Shown: positions 40,172 to 53,800, counted from the first letter of the stretch. The stretch is DNA of 64,000 nt from Charina bottae (GCA_023362775.1 JALMGJ010000002.1:32951414-33015413); one strand, 5' to 3'. The notes: generated by a model from the letters alone, not told the origin. Made by a program: numbers and translations.

Positions 40172-42680
40172 GGGAAGGGAAGGGAAGGGAAGTGTTTGCA
40201 GCCAGCTGAAGAAAAAAAATGCTTAAGTGTGAAAGCCCCGCTTGTGCGGGTTGGGGACATGTCTGCTTTCCTACTTAATTTACATGCAGTTTATAATGAA
40301 TGAGCTAAACTTTGAGCCCCTTCATTGGAATCTTATCCGAGTTTCAACATTTTATAAAACATTTTTTTTTTTGGCTGTTATTAGAGAACAGAGGTTGCAT
40401 TTTTTTTTCAGGCAGTAAAGGGGTGCCACCCTCTTGCTGCCTTGCCCAATTGTTTTTATGCTGATGCTGATCCTTTCAACAAAGGGAATGTGAATGTGTG
40501 TTTGTGTGTGTGTGTTCAGTTTGTTTAACGGTATAACACATGATTAGCAGGTAGGAATTTTTTTTGATGAAATTCTGGTTGTAATAGAGCCTCCATGGAT
40601 TGGCATAATCTATCTGATGACTTTTTGTTGTTTCTTTTTTACAATTTTTTTACTGCAAAAGTAGTCTATTCATTAAAATACATTAAAATACATTATGCCA
40701 ATGCTCATTTTTATTTTCTAGCCTTCTAGGCTTGCTTTTGGAAATTCATTGGGAATTTTATAAGTGTTATGTGTCAATGCTTTTGCTTAAAATGGCTGTG
40801 CTATTTGGCCACAGAGACAGGTGTCACTGTTTAATTGCCTTTCAATTTTTCATTTTTTATTTGGAATATTCAGCATAGTTTTTAAATTCCTAGCCTGTTA
40901 GTGGCAGTGCCAAGTCCCAATAGTTTTTTTATGTATGCATGTACCATCTGACACATCTGAAGTTGCTGGTGTGATGAGTGCATGCGTGGGGGAAGGGAAA
41001 CATGTACTGGGAGATTTTGTGGTGTATAAATTTGTCAGTCCAAGTACCTATTAGGATCCCTGGAGAGTGCTTCAAGGGGACATAATTTGTTTATACAATA
41101 CCTCCTGCAACTGCAGGGCACCCCCCCCCCCCCAACCAGGTTGCTTCTAGAGATGAGCATAAACCCTGCAAGTATTTTTTTTTTGGAGGTGGCTTTCACA
41201 AAGCTCCATCATTGAGCCAATATAGCAGTTGTCTGCGCAAGCTTTCTTCTTATCATCCTTTCTGCAGGAACGCCAACCTTGGCAGGTGGACCAACCGGTG
41301 CCCCGTTCCAGGCTGAGGAGCTCGGGCTGGTGACGGCTTGGTGCCAGGACGGAGGAGAGTTACAGCCTGAGTGCACAAGGCTGCTCTGAGTCCTGCTGAC
41401 CACAACAACTGCTGCCAAGGTCACCTGCATACCTTACACGAGGCTGCCATAGATCCCAGTGCCAGAGGAACACACACACCCCGATGCCTGGACTGTGCAA
41501 TAACCTGAACTGCAGAGCTGCCAAACAATTTTGGACTGAGATTTTTGTTTACAAGAGAAAAATAACTTTTGCCTAATAAAAACATGACTGAAAATAAAGA
41601 CAACAGGGGGGACGGCGTGTAAAATTCCACATACAGTTACATGACACTTTTTTTTCCCTTTGTTTTTTTCCTTGGTTAGATAAGCAATGCAGGCTAAACA
41701 TCTCTTTCATGACCAGTGAAGGATTTGGCCTTATCATCTGACCTGCGTTGTTCTTTATTTCACTGACATTGACTAAGGGTTTTTGTTTTCTTCTAGGACT
41801 TGTTGATTTTCAAATGTAAGTTTATGCTTTGTGTCCTAGGAGAGGTGGATGGGCCCTGGAGCATATTGGCCCTGGACTGAAGTTTTCTGTTTTTTTCCCC
41901 CCCTTTTTAGGCTGTTTTAACTCTTACTATGTGGGAGTGGGGTGTTGATAGCTACCTGGTCTCCTTTGTAGGAAATGAATGGGTGGTGAAACCGACTCCT
42001 TGCTTCAGCATCTGATGATTATTATTCTATAAAAATTACAAACCCCCATTGGGGAAAGGGCACCCTTTTTATTTTAGTAGTGTTCCATGAACATTTGGAA
42101 TTACTTCCCCAGGTGCCTGGAAGCCCCAATTCTAACGTGGGTTCAGTAGACCTGGCAAGTGTTCTGCCTGCCTCTGGAAAATAATATATTGACTGTGGCC
42201 TCTTTATCAAGGGCTTGGATATCTGGAGACTTTTGGACAAATAAGAGGATTACAGAAAAATGTGGATAATACAATTGGGAATTTTGTTGATATTTGGGAT
42301 AAGGGGAGGGATTGGAAGACCATTCCTGAACCCCTTTCTTCCAATAGTAAACCATTGGATTGACCTGTTAAAAGCCTCAGTGGCAGTGTTGGTCAACTGG
42401 TCTATGTAATTTGTTTTCTAACCCCTCCTTTTGTGGATGAGGGAATTCCTTTTCTTCCTATTCTTTTCAGTGTGACTTCCATGGTAACCCCTGACTTTAA
42501 GACTTTGGGTACTACCACCATAGTCTGGATATATAGAGTGAAGGGGGTGCTAGTAGGGATTGGGTCCACGCTTGGGAGAGTCTGAGTATGGACAAACGTG
42601 GACTCCCCTCATACCCTTAGCTTTTTTAATTTGGCCAGATGAAATTGTGGTGTTCTAATCAATGTTCCATGAGGAGCATT
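40172..42680. other. Orphan segment replacing copia integrase (about 2.5 kb)
   Basis: No TE signature, long ORF or match elsewhere in the window. Mostly AT-rich with a poly-C tract at 41120-41132. A GC-richer island at 41215-41520 has a TTTCTGCAG acceptor-like site (about 41259-41267), an open stretch of about 41 codons on the plus strand, and AATAAA-type signals near 41574 and 41595. Could be a trapped piece of a cellular gene's last exon and 3' UTR, or an unrecognised repeat. I do not recognise a protein. Confidence 0.4.
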
Positions 42681-43480
42681 GTTACATGCTTTTACATTCA
42701 GCCCCTCACTCACCTCAGGCATCTTGGCCAGGGCTTTGAAATTAGCATGGCCCATCCATCTATGTAGCAAATGGACACAATTATCATGCATAGGCTTATT
42801 GCACATGATGGTTTGTACAGTGTGTGTGCTTTCATGTGGCAACATTACATATAATCTATCCCTTAATACACCCCTTGCACATAGAATCCCATTCTTTTTT
42901 ACAGTGCAAGATTTACCAGAAAATAACACAGTGTACCCGTTCTGTGTCAAGCAGGAAACACTTAGCAAATTATATTCAAGTGTAGGTACACATAACACCC
43001 CATCCAAGTCCTGTTCATACTAGGCACAAAGACTTGCCCTTGTCCATGTACAGGATACTTCTTCCCGTCTGCTAGACTGACGTGGTTTTGTGCAGCAGGA
43101 TTCAAAGATACAAAATCATCTTTTTTATTTTAAAGGTGTCTGCTTGCTCCACTGTCTAAGAGCCAGGTTCCCTGTTTTAGCTCTTCAGCAGTTCTTACAA
43201 CAGAAACATTCTGCTGTCTGTCTCTCCATGATGTCTGTTTCCTAGATGTGTCTTTCTTCCCTTGCATCTCGTCTGTACAATCTCTCCTCAAATGCTTTGT
43301 GGACCCACATCTGAAGGATCTTCTAACAGCAAATACTCTCTCTGTTCCCTTGCTGACTGCTGTTTCACATAGCACCTATTTGTTTGCTTTAGCACGGCTA
43401 CAGTCCAGAGATTTTTCTCCCCTCCACTGCTCTTCCTCAAGAAGACGCCCAGTTACATAGTGCAGAGTCAGCTCTCTTTC
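42609..43480 (-). pseudogene. Copia-3 zinc knuckle, protease and pre-integrase region
   Basis: Minus strand 43375-43130: FRCGSTKHLRRDC is a CCHC knuckle lacking its first Cys, followed by TWLLDSGASRHL with the protease DSGA active site. 43007-42609: GVLCVPTLEYNLLSVSCLTQ and HRWMGHANFKALAKM, the pre-integrase motif. Copia similarity ends near 42680. Frame breaks lie between the pieces. Confidence 0.87.
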
Positions 43481-43562
43481 TTACATAGAATCTAAACTGG
43501 CTACTATCATGTCCCAAGAATCATTTAGAGAGCTAAAAATAATGTAGACTTTGTTTGCCTCA

Positions 43563-43979
43563 TCAAAATGCATTCCACTCTCCTGCAGTTCCGCAAACAA
43601 AAGTCTCATGTACTGGAAATGTTCTGATACACTCCCTCCTGTCAGCAACTGTGCTCAGTAAAGTTTGCACATTAGAGCTGCTCGGGGTATCACACACATA
43701 TATTTGCCTTAGCACATTCCAGCATTCATTAACGGTTGCCAGTCTACGTACATGTACTAACTGGCTGTCCTCAAGTCCCAAAATAATACTTGACTGGGCC
43801 TTTTCCTCTGCTCTAAGCTGCCTATTATCAGGCTGTGCAGGGGGATTACTCACAGCATCCCAGAGCCCATCTCTCTGGAGGAACATCTCCATTTTCATGC
43901 CCCATGGCAGGTAGTTGTGTTTATTGAGTTGGTTAAAAGGCAAGGCACCACTCACAGCAAATGCTGCCTCAGTCTCCAT
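43563..43979 (-). pseudogene. Copia-3 gag
   Basis: 139 codons from METEAAFAVSGALPFNQLNK with NYLPWGMKMEMFLQRDGLWD, the copia gag N-terminal fold (UBN2-like), and LATVNECWNVLRQIY. The frame shifts after 43563 before reaching the zinc knuckle. Confidence 0.88.
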
Positions 43980-44062
43980 TGCTTCTGACTACAGCACCTG
44001 CATATGCCTTCACGTGCACCAGCGGTTCTTCCAATATGAAGTCAGGGTTCAGCTCCAACGCC

Positions 44063-44076
44063 CTGGGCCCATAACC
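44063..44076 (-). promoter_or_regulatory. Copia-3 primer-binding site, initiator tRNA-Met anticodon arm type
   Basis: Directly inside the 5' LTR the minus strand reads GGTTATGGGCCCAG. Its complement CTGGGCCCATAACC is the anticodon stem-loop of vertebrate initiator tRNA-Met (anticodon CAT). Drosophila copia is known to prime from the 5' half of this tRNA at the same region. Confidence 0.8.
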
Positions 44077-44455
44077 TGTCAGAGTGCATTTCAGCAGATT
44101 GGCACCGTCCACTGCTCCTGTGAAAGAAAAGCTGCTTCTATGCTGCTGTAATAAATTACAGAGTCTGTTGCTTTGAGTATATACAGACTTTCCTATACAC
44201 AGCACAGAAATATATACAGACATGATCCTTAACCAGATCCATACAAACTACCCCACACTTAATATCTCTCAGACATGATATATATACACTTAATATTGCA
44301 GAGTCATTCCTATACACAGGTGTAGCTCGTTAGCATTGCATCATCCTGTCCTCAAGGATGATGATCTCACCAAGTGCTCGATGCTATCTATTTTGCACAT
44401 TCCAGACCAGTAAAATCTAAAGAATAAAATATATTTCTTTTTACATACTCTGACA
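44077..44455 (-). repeat. Copia-3 5' LTR
   Basis: 379 bp, nearly identical to 38481-38864 apart from small indels (e.g. ACTGTATACAC versus TATACAC). Confidence 0.93.
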
Positions 44456-44680
44456 TGAGAGACTATTGCTAATGATGGTGGATCTTGCTGCTGTTGTTTG
44501 ATTGTGATTGTCGACTGAGCTTTTTTCCCTCTAGCTAGACCTCTATTTCTATATTGATGCTACTGTGCTATATTTTGAATGCTATTTTATCAATTTCCAA
44601 TATATATTCCCTTGGTCTCTTCCTACTAACCTTGGGAAATCTATTGAAAGTACATAATATATCTATTGATTAGGAAAAAA

Positions 44681-44681
<1 letters not shown>

Positions 44682-44748
<67 letters not shown>

Positions 44749-44826
44749 GAAAGGAAAGAAAAGAAGGAAGGAAGGAAGGAAGGAAGGAAGGAAGGAAGGA
44801 AGGAAGGAAGGAAGGAAGGAAGGAAG
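44682..44826. repeat. (GAAA)n/(GGAA)n microsatellite near unit 2 start
   Basis: GAAA units followed by GGAA units. The right flank TAGCTTAGTGAAGGAGCA recurs right of the array at 61392-61457. Confidence 0.96.
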
Positions 44827-45044
44827 GGTGGGTTAGCTTAGTGAAGGAGCAGATTTATTTATCGATTGATTTATCTGAGTTGTACTCAAATCAAATGACT
44901 TTCATCAGTTCTCACACATTCCAGAAGAACCGTTGCAGTGTAACTGTATTAGTTCTTTCATTTTTCTGTATCAAATGTAATTGACCAAACATATGATCTG
45001 TAGAAATCTGCACTCAGGGCTCTCTCCCATGCTGGCAAGGAACC

Positions 45045-45384
45045 CAGTGATCATTGTAAGCACATTCAAATAAAGTACACTTTGTTGCATCTATCTCCAA
45101 AGGCTTTGGTTTCTAATTAAGTGAGCAGATTTCTCACAACAACACAAACACAGGAAAGCATCCACTGTTGGATGTATTTCAAAGTGCAGAGTGCCCCACT
45201 GAAAAGACAAGCTTATGAGCCCCAATCCGCCATATATCATGAAAGTGGCAGGACACCCAGTGGTTCTGTCCAGATGTTTGAGTTGGGTGGGCTGAAATTG
45301 GGCCGAGAAAGTGATCCTGTAAGGACTCCACTGACAAGCCATGTATGGGTTTAAAGGTCAAAGCCAACACTTTGAATTGCATTC
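45045..45384 (+). repeat. Start of V2R tandem unit 2
   Basis: 45049-45170 matches 11520-11646. 45165-45384 matches 61531-61750 (GGATGTATTTCAAAGTGCAG and onward). The latter stretch has L2-like style (GGTTTAAAGGTCAAAGCCAA), class uncertain. Confidence 0.75.
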
Positions 45385-47000
45385 AGAAAAGACTTTATTA
45401 AAGTTTCAAAATACAGATAAAATACGAAGTATAGAAAAGCTTGAACAAAGAACTAAAAGAAAAAAACAAACTAAAAAAGAGCAGAAATACTTAGAAAGAA
45501 ATACAAAGAAAGTGACTTCCGACCTTCTCCAACACAGATATGAACACAAATATATAATAACTTAATCTCTTACTCTGACCAAACCTTTATAAAAATTATT
45601 TCTATAAACAATAACACTTTCATCATCAAAACCCAAAATCAAAACAAAATCCTAGGAAAAACATTCATCTTAATCACTGAAAAAACGGTTTATGTCTTTT
45701 GGAGTAAAATGTATATTCTCTCACCAATCCATTTTTTTGTCTCCAGGATCCAGCAAAGCCAAATTGTCAATCAAATCAAAAGAGGACTTTGGTAGTCTTT
45801 CTTGTTTAAGTTTAATTTCTTTGCTGATGTACTGTCAATAAATGGAGAAACTACTCCATTCCAATCTCCCAATAAACACCAATTTTGATAGGTAAAATGG
45901 GACAGTTCATCCATAAGATGTTCAAAAAGCTCCCTTTTATCATCATTTGGTACATATACAGTACTCCAACAAAAATAGATTAAAGTCCTTGCAGTTCTAC
46001 TTCAACTACCACAAATCTACCACGTTCATCAGAAAGCAAAAGACATGGTTTCAGTTGTGCTTTAACATATACAGTAAAACAAGTCCATTAGACTTCTTCC
46101 AACCTGCAGAAATAAATTCTTCTCCCAAAGATTTATTACTCAAACACTTAATGTCTTTTTTTCTTATATGAGCTTCCTGTAAGCATATCACATTATAATT
46201 TAACTTTCTCAAATAATGAAAAATCTTTTCTTTCTTGAGGAGCATGAGCTCCATTTATATTCTAAGTGAGATTTTACACGTCATTTTCTAAGCAAACAAA
46301 CCATCAAAGTCCTTAGATGTGGTTCTCATCTCCCCATCCTGTACAGGATCCTCTGTTTATTGTGAAGCTTTTTCTTTACCATCCACTAAACCCTGCTCCA
46401 ATTTTGACCCATGTCTAGTGAGAAAATCTTTAGCTTTTGAGTTTACTCTGAATCTCTGCTGCGGATAGGTAAAAATTATACCTTCCAAGTTATCCCAGCA
46501 AAATATAATATTGTTCTGTTTCAGAACATCTGTCAAGAAAGAATATCGTTTTCTCTTTTGCAGAACCCTGGCAAGAATTTCTTTTAAATAAATTAGATCC
46601 ATGTCAATTCTTAATCTTGTGTCAAAATGACTGCAAAACTTAATCACTTGTTCTTTTCCTGGCAAAATGAACCAAAAGATATCTTGGTTTATTATTTACT
46701 GTTGATAACTTGAGTTAATATGAAAAACCTTAACCAATCCCTCTTCCAACCTATCTTCTTCCCCTTCTAATAATTTTTCTAATGCTTGTGAAAAACTTTC
46801 TCTTACATACTCATCCTTCTTCTCTGGGATTCCCCTCAGTCTCAAACAGAATTCTTTTTCTCTAAGCTCAAGTAATACAATTTTATCTAGTTCTTTTTCC
46901 CTCTTCAAGTCTCTGGTATCCATCTTATTTTCGGAAATTTCAACTATCAGCTACCTCTTTAACATCTCCAGCAGTCGGAAGTCATATGGAACAAGTAAAC
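45385..47000 (-). mobile_element. L1-D, unit 2 copy (internally deleted)
   Basis: The 3' end is at the left (TTTATTAAAGTTTCAAAATAC), then a deletion joining ATCACTGAAA to AAACGGTTTATGTC (compare 62720 and 63826 in unit 3), then the endonuclease start and ORF1 (46665-46357 with FRVNSKAKDFLTRHGSKLEQ; 46923-46696 with LRLRGIPEKKDEYVRESFSQ). Dead. Confidence 0.75.
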
Positions 47001-47673
47001 GTTTTTCAATTATTGTTGTTTATATAAAGTATCCGATCTACGCATAGCAAAAGTATCAACAATAACTACTTTCCCACAAGTACAGTAATATGACATTCTG
47101 GTTTCACCAAAGCAGATTCATCAAAGAGAAAACTAAAAAAATACAAACAAGATATTAGAATGCGCGACTGGCAAGTTAAATGGGTTTAATTGTTTTAGCA
47201 CATTAAACCTCAAGAAAAAGTTTCTGGACTAAAAAGCAACAAACTTCCCTGAATTGTTCCCTTCCTGACTCTTGAACTAGAACTATGCCCCTGAGTCATG
47301 CAAAACTGTTTTCTCCAACTGTACATCTATGTTGCAAGAGCTATTCCCAATTCCCCTTCTCATTAATTCAATCATAGTTATTTATTCTATTTTGAACAAA
47401 GTTGATGGGATTTCCACCACCACCATTAGATTTCAACCAATGAGACAAAAAATGGGATATACAACAACAGAAAACCTGACTTGTTACTACCTCCTGCTCT
47501 GCTGAGAGCACAAGATGGGGTGGACTGTGCAAGTCTGAAATTGAAGGTTCCTCTCCCAGATCTGGGGCCAAGCTCGACCATCTTCATGGCAGCTGTGCTC
47601 TTTTTTGAGCTCTGAGATCCAGCTCTCTGCCAGAGAAAGAACAATAAGAAGGATCTCCATCAATAGATGAAAA
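47001..47673 (+). other. 5' flank of V2R-2
   Basis: Homologous to the flank of V2R-1 from about 47110; presumed promoter region. No core promoter motif can be assigned by eye. Confidence 0.4.
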
Positions 47674-47894
47674 ATGCTGCTGCTGCAAATTCAGCTCTTT
47701 CTGCTTCAGCTTCTGTCCCAAATTCCATGTGCCACCATGCTGATGAAATGTCCAGCAAAGGTGTTAATAGAAGAACAGAAGGAGTTTAATTTCTACAAGC
47801 CAGGAGACTACCTAATTAGTGGAATAACATCTGTAATATATTCTGCATCTTACCCGTATGCTTTCTCCAAGCCTCCAACCCACAGATTGAAAAG
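47674..47894 (+). CDS. V2R-2 exon 1
   Basis: [20 protein letters not shown] signal peptide, [16 protein letters not shown]. Donor GTAATTG, phase 2. Confidence 0.88.
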
Positions 47895-50800
47895 GTAATT
47901 GTTGGCATGTACAAGATCCTGGAGATTGATTTTACCTCCTCCAATGTCTTTTCATAAGGAATGACTTCCTTTTTCCAATTCCTAACCTTGAGAAAGGCAG
48001 GTCATTATTGCAGGACTCTCCCAAGGTGCCTGTTGTGTCGGTGGGGTTCTGCCTGTCCTCACAATGATTCCCTTGGTCCTGTGGAGAGTCAGAAGATACC
48101 CTCTGAGCAGGAGACAACCTCTTGATCTTCCTCCGCACCATCTCCTCTCCTTCCCTACATTGCTCTCTATCCTTCCTTCCTCCCCTTCCCACCTTTCTTT
48201 CCAACCAATGCCTTTTACCTCTTTTGTAAGCTTTTGTGGCTTCAATTTTACCTTTGGTTTGAATAAAAGGAATACCTTTTTAAAACCAAACTCAAAGAGG
48301 ATGGATACCTTAAGCCATATGCTCATGGTTTAGCTACAGAGGATCACATTAAAGATTTATGAATATAGGGCAATAACTACAAAGCCATAAATATTCTGCA
48401 ACACAACAATCTCTGGGTGTGAATATAACTTGTTGAGGAGGGGACAAGCAGGTAAGCCATAAATATTCTGCAACAAAACAATAAATGGGTCTAACGATGG
48501 CTTGTTGAGGAGAGGACCATCTCCAGGCAGGTACACTTGGTAAAACTCCCCTTTTTGCCTTCAGGAGGGCTGTGAAGACCCGGCTCTTCCCCCAAGCATT
48601 GGGCTCCGATGGGGGGTTGAGCTCTGAGGATAGTTGGTCTGTTGCCTGGGGGGAAGTGTATGTTTTTATCAAGGTTCTATGGATGGTTCTGAGCCACCTA
48701 GAGTCATTGTATGGGATAGGCGGCCATATAAGTCCTGTAAATAAAGAAGTAAATAAAACAATTCAATCTTTCGTTTTGCAAAAGTTTATTCTAAACAAAT
48801 TGAAACATTTACAATGCTAAGAAACTTCTCCACTTTCTTTTACGAGTTTTCTCCAATTTCTTTCACTTGTTTTCCTAAATGTGTTAGTCATGCTGTAAGA
48901 GTTATTTTCCTTGTTTTCCCCACAAGTCAAAATGTGATGAACATAATCCTGAGGATCAGCTCTGATGTGTTTGGTCGGAGCCCTTTGATCCTGACATAAC
49001 AAGCTTACAATATCTCTTTGTTTGCTTTTTTGGGAAGAATCTCCCATTGGGGTCAATTGGACAGTCCTTCTAATAGAAATGTCCAAAGAAGTCTGTCACC
49101 TGGAAAGTCCCTATAAATAAATGATTCAGGAATTTCTTATTTTTTAATTCAACAATGAGTGTCTGCTAATACTTTCTGCATTACAATATATAAATATAAA
49201 GCTGCAGTAAATATGACATTTTCTATGAACTGAAGAAGAAAATCCAAATTGAAGATGAGGACCTTTGATATCCGTTATTTTGCAGTGAGCCGATGAGCTT
49301 CTACCACATCCTGCCCTTCTTGTTTACTGTTCATGAGGTCAACCAGAATCTGAGGCTCTTACCCAACATCACCCTGGGCTACAACATCTATGAGAATTTT
49401 TTGAATGCAAGAATGACCTATGAGGCCATGATGGACTTGCTGTCTACAGGGCAGGAGAATGTCCCAAACTACAGATGTGGAAGACAAAAGAACCTTCTGG
49501 CAGTTCTTGAAGAGATGGATTCTGAACTCTTTCAACATATTTCTACCATGTTGGGCATCTACAAAATCCCACAGGTACGAATAACAATGTTAAAAGGGGG
49601 CTGTATAGATCTTCTAGTCCAATCCCCTGCCCAGAGCAGGCATCCTCGGACCACACCAGAGAAATGGCTGTCCAAATTTTACTTAAAAACTCTCATAGTC
49701 AGGAAAGTCCTCCTTTTTTAAAGTTGAGTCTGAGCATCAAATTGCAAAAGAACGATATGAAGGAAAAGGGAATGGGTCAAGGAAGACCATGGAACAGCAC
49801 GGAGAGCTTGAGGGCGCATCCAGACAACAGGTTTAACATGCTCCCTCTAGTCCATAAGACAGCACAAAGGATGTCATCCTCAATTTATTCGCTCCTCTTA
49901 TGAACTGGAGCTTGCCACAGTGCCAGTGATCTTTGGTTACTAAACAGGCTTCTGCATTACAGACATCTGTAAAGAAGTCTATCATTAAGAACCAATTAAA
50001 GAGTTTATTATCAAATATTTGAAATCAATGATATATGGGCGAAGAAATTATATTCAAATAACAAACATTTGATGGGGGGAATATAACAAACCATAACTCA
50101 AGCCAACATATAAAGCAATCAAATCAGCAGTAATTATCTATGAGAATTAAACATTTGAGTGTATGTGCGTGTGCATGTGTGTATGTGTGTGTCCGTCCCA
50201 GGTAAATCAGGAGAGTTCCCTGTTCCAATGTATTAAGATGCTCCTATCTGCCCTGGATCACTTGCAGAGTCTGATTTACTATGTGGGTGACCCACAGAGT
50301 GTGCAGGGCTCATGTGAGACTCAGCTGTTTGCAGCAAAAGTGCCCCACTGCATCCAATCCATCACTCATGCTTAGCTGCATGGGTAGGGTTTGACCAGAA
50401 GAGTGTGCTGCATGAGGATCATCCATGAGCATCACCCATGATCATCACCCATCAATTAGGTCAGAGCCTCCTAGCCTCAAAGGGAGTGAAGAGGACAATA
50501 GGAGACAACGCCAAGGGAGCTAACAAATGTCATGCGGGTGTTTTTTTCGAAACTTCTCTCAGCAGTGGGGATGGGAGGCCGTTGCATTTAAGCACCTGAT
50601 TTTTATAATTAAAAGGGACACAAACTACCAATATTTCTCTTTCGTCTTAGATCAGCTTCGGGGTTATCAGCCACATTCCTGAGCAAAGTCATCATTTTCC
50701 CTTTTTCTACCGGATGAATCCAAAACAAGAACCTCCTTACCCAGCAATAGTCAAGCTGCTCCTACATTTCCGGTGGACATGGATTGGCCTCCTTTCTCAG

Positions 50801-53800
50801 GACAATGAAAGAGGAGAAAACTTTAAAAGAACCTTCACAACTGTAGCTTTAAAAAGTGGGATTTGCATTCTACTGTCCGAAACGTTCCCAGCAATGAATA
50901 TGGATATAAGTCTTGGAAAACTTTTTAGTAAAAAAAAGAGGCAAAGGCTCCTTTTTTATATAAGTAGTCAAGTAAAAATTACAGTTTGTCACCTGGATCT
51001 TCAGGCCACATTATTACTATCACGTCTAATAAACAGTGCTCAAAATACTAATATTTTCATTGGGGGAAGAGTGTGGATTGCAACAACTTTGCCACTTATC
51101 AGTAAAACGTCATTTTTCTCCTGGGTTGATCTCCAACATAAAAGTACTTTGTTTTCCTTCCACACCCAGAAAAAAGAAAGGACACAATATTATGATTTTA
51201 ATTCGTTCTACATTACTCTCAGGCAATATGGGAAGGTGTCATTTCAGTGTTCCTATTCAAGGCCTCTGTTAACTAAGAAACTTTGGGAAAGATGCATAGA
51301 AAAAGAGAAATGGGAATTCCCACCCCATGATGTGGTTGCAAGGATCCTGTCTGAAGATGCCTCCAGTATTTCCACAGCAATTCAAGCCCTGTCCTGGGTC
51401 CTCAATGCTGCCTCTTCTTCCCAACTGAGGAGGAAGAAGATGTGGGTTGGAGACCATCAGATACCCCAGATGGTAAAGCCATGGCAGGTGAGATTTCTCC
51501 TTTGAGGGTCCATGGATGCTCCCCCTTCAATTCCTCAGTGTTAAATTGGGTGTAGGGAGGGGAGAGATATTCCAAACAGCAGTTCCCCAGCTTGTAGTAT
51601 TTGAGAGTGAGTGAGTGACTGAAAGAGAGATTATGTTCATAAATCTTCCAAACTCAAACCTTCTGTGCTGGTTTGGGATGCTGTAATGACAGAGACACCT
51701 CTATAGTGACAAAGTGATTTTCCCCTTTTACAAATTAAACAAGCATAAGGATGCTCCCATGACCACACATGGTGGTCTTGCCTAGTTTCCAAGACTATCA
51801 GTTAGTCTTGACTTTGGTTTCATGGCCCTAGCAGAAGAAGGTCGTAGCAAGAGAAATATTCCAGACAGCGCATAAAATACTAGGTTACTCAAGACAGGTT
51901 ACTATTGTCTTGTTTTATACAAAGGAGTCGTATATGTACAGTTTACTTGCTTGTATATTTGGGAAAATGAGATTAAGAGCCTGCAATATAAGCATTTCAA
52001 CTATCCTTATCCTGCATCAGATTTGGGGATAACTAATAGTGCTGTAACACCTCTGTCAGAGAGCACAATCACTGCTAAGGTAAGTACAATAAGGTTCCAT
52101 TAGACTTGATCCCCGTTCGGCAAATTTTTAGGCAACCTGATGGGATTGTAGGGTTTGTCCTAGCTACATTTGTACCATTATGATTTAGCCCACACTCCAC
52201 AAAGAAACAACAAGCACTGGCAACAAAGTATTTTAATTTTTAAAAAAACTCCTGTAGTAGCTGAGGCTAATTTTATTGTGCAATGTATCTTACAAAAGGG
52301 GATTATGGATATCTCCACTTATCTTTTAAAGCTAATACTTTATTGTGTGTGTGTGTCTGTTTGTGTCTGTGTCTCTTTGTCTCTGTGTGTGCCTTTGAAT
52401 CCGTTCTCAACTCCTGGGGTGTTCCTGAACTAGTCCCTGCAGTTTTCCTAGCAAGATTTTGGAAGTGGTATGCCCTTGCCTGCTTCTTCTTCCTGGGGCT
52501 GAGGGAGAGGGACTGGCCCAAGGTCACCCAGCTGGCTTTGTGTCTAAGCCAGGACAAGAACTCACAGTTTCACTGTATCTATGAAGGTTCTCAGTCATCC
52601 AGGTGGAACAGTCTGTAGCTTGAATTATGTCAACTGGATTTCTATTTTCTCAGTGGAAACGTTTCGCTCCATATCCAAGGAGCTTCTTCAGTCTGAGCAA
52701 AGTTAGTAAGGGAATCCTTAAATATGTTTCTAGGTGGCTGTGTGACCTTGCACCTGGGGCTAGGTCATGGTTATTTTGAGATGTTATTTTTAAGTCTCTT
52801 TATCATCTAAAGAGGACCGTTAAGATCACCATGCTGCTGTTGAGCTTGCGAAATGGTCTTAATCTTCCTAGGCACAGAAGACAAAGCAGGAAGGAAAATA
52901 GGGGAAAGATTGTGCCTGAGGCCCCCACCTCTATTCAAGGAAGGATTTTCCAAGTTGGCATAAATGGATTCCTTGACCCCTCTCTCAAACCACCTATCTT
53001 CTCTGTCTAAAATGTGAACATTAATGTCCTCAAATGAGTGTCCTTTTTCCTTTAGATGAAGATAAACTGCTGACTCTGGTCCTGTGGTGTTACTTCTCCT
53101 GTGTTGGGCCATCCTCCTGTACAAAGGTTGTTTGGTTTCTCCAATGTAGAGTTCAGAGCACTCCTCACTGCACTGGATAGCATAAACTACATTGCTTTCC
53201 TTGTGTTTTGGAGTTTGATCTTTGGGGTGTACAAGCCTCTGTCTCAGTGTGTTGGTGGGTTTGAAATATACAGGTATGTGGTGTTTGCCAAATATCCGTT
53301 TTATCTTTTCAGACATGCCAGCCATGTAAGGAATGACCAGGTTCTTCCATTTACTCTGAGTCTCAGCCCTATCTGTCACTGTTTTAGGTCTGGTAGATTT
53401 AGATTTAGTGAAGGCCCAATTTGGATATCCACAGGCCTTCAGAGGTGGCTTGAGAGAGGGGTCAAGGAATCCATTTATGCCAACTTGGAAAATCCTTCCT
53501 TGAATAGAGGTCAAGGAAGCACAATTGTCAGGCACAATCTTTCCCCTATTTTCCTTCCTGCTTTGTCTTCTGTGCCTAGGAAGATTAAGACCATTTCGCA
53601 AGCTCAACAGCAGCATGGTAATCTTAACGATCCTCCTTTAGATGATAAAGAGACTTAGAAATAACATCTCAGAATAACCATGACCTAGCCCCAGGTGCAA
53701 GGTCACACAGCCACCTAGAAACATATTTAAGGATTCCCTTACTAACTTTGCTCAGACTGAAGAAGCTCCTTGGATAAGGAGCGAAACGTTTCCACTGAGA

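Larger units (their letters stand above)
38481..44455 (-). mobile_element. Copia-3: Ty1/copia element with two LTRs and TSD
   Basis: LTRs at 38481-38864 and 44077-44455 (TGTCAG...CTGACA, nearly identical) flanked by the 5-bp TSD TGAGA (38476-38480 and 44456-44460). On the minus strand: 5' LTR, primer-binding site, gag, zinc knuckle, protease, pre-integrase; then about 2.5 kb of foreign sequence where integrase and early RT should be; then RT end, RNase H, polypurine tract and 3' LTR. Defective, but its ends are complete. Confidence 0.93.

Noticed and set aside
41209..41430. 73-codon minus-strand ORF in the orphan segment
   Set aside because: No recognisable motif; length is within chance for a GC-rich island.
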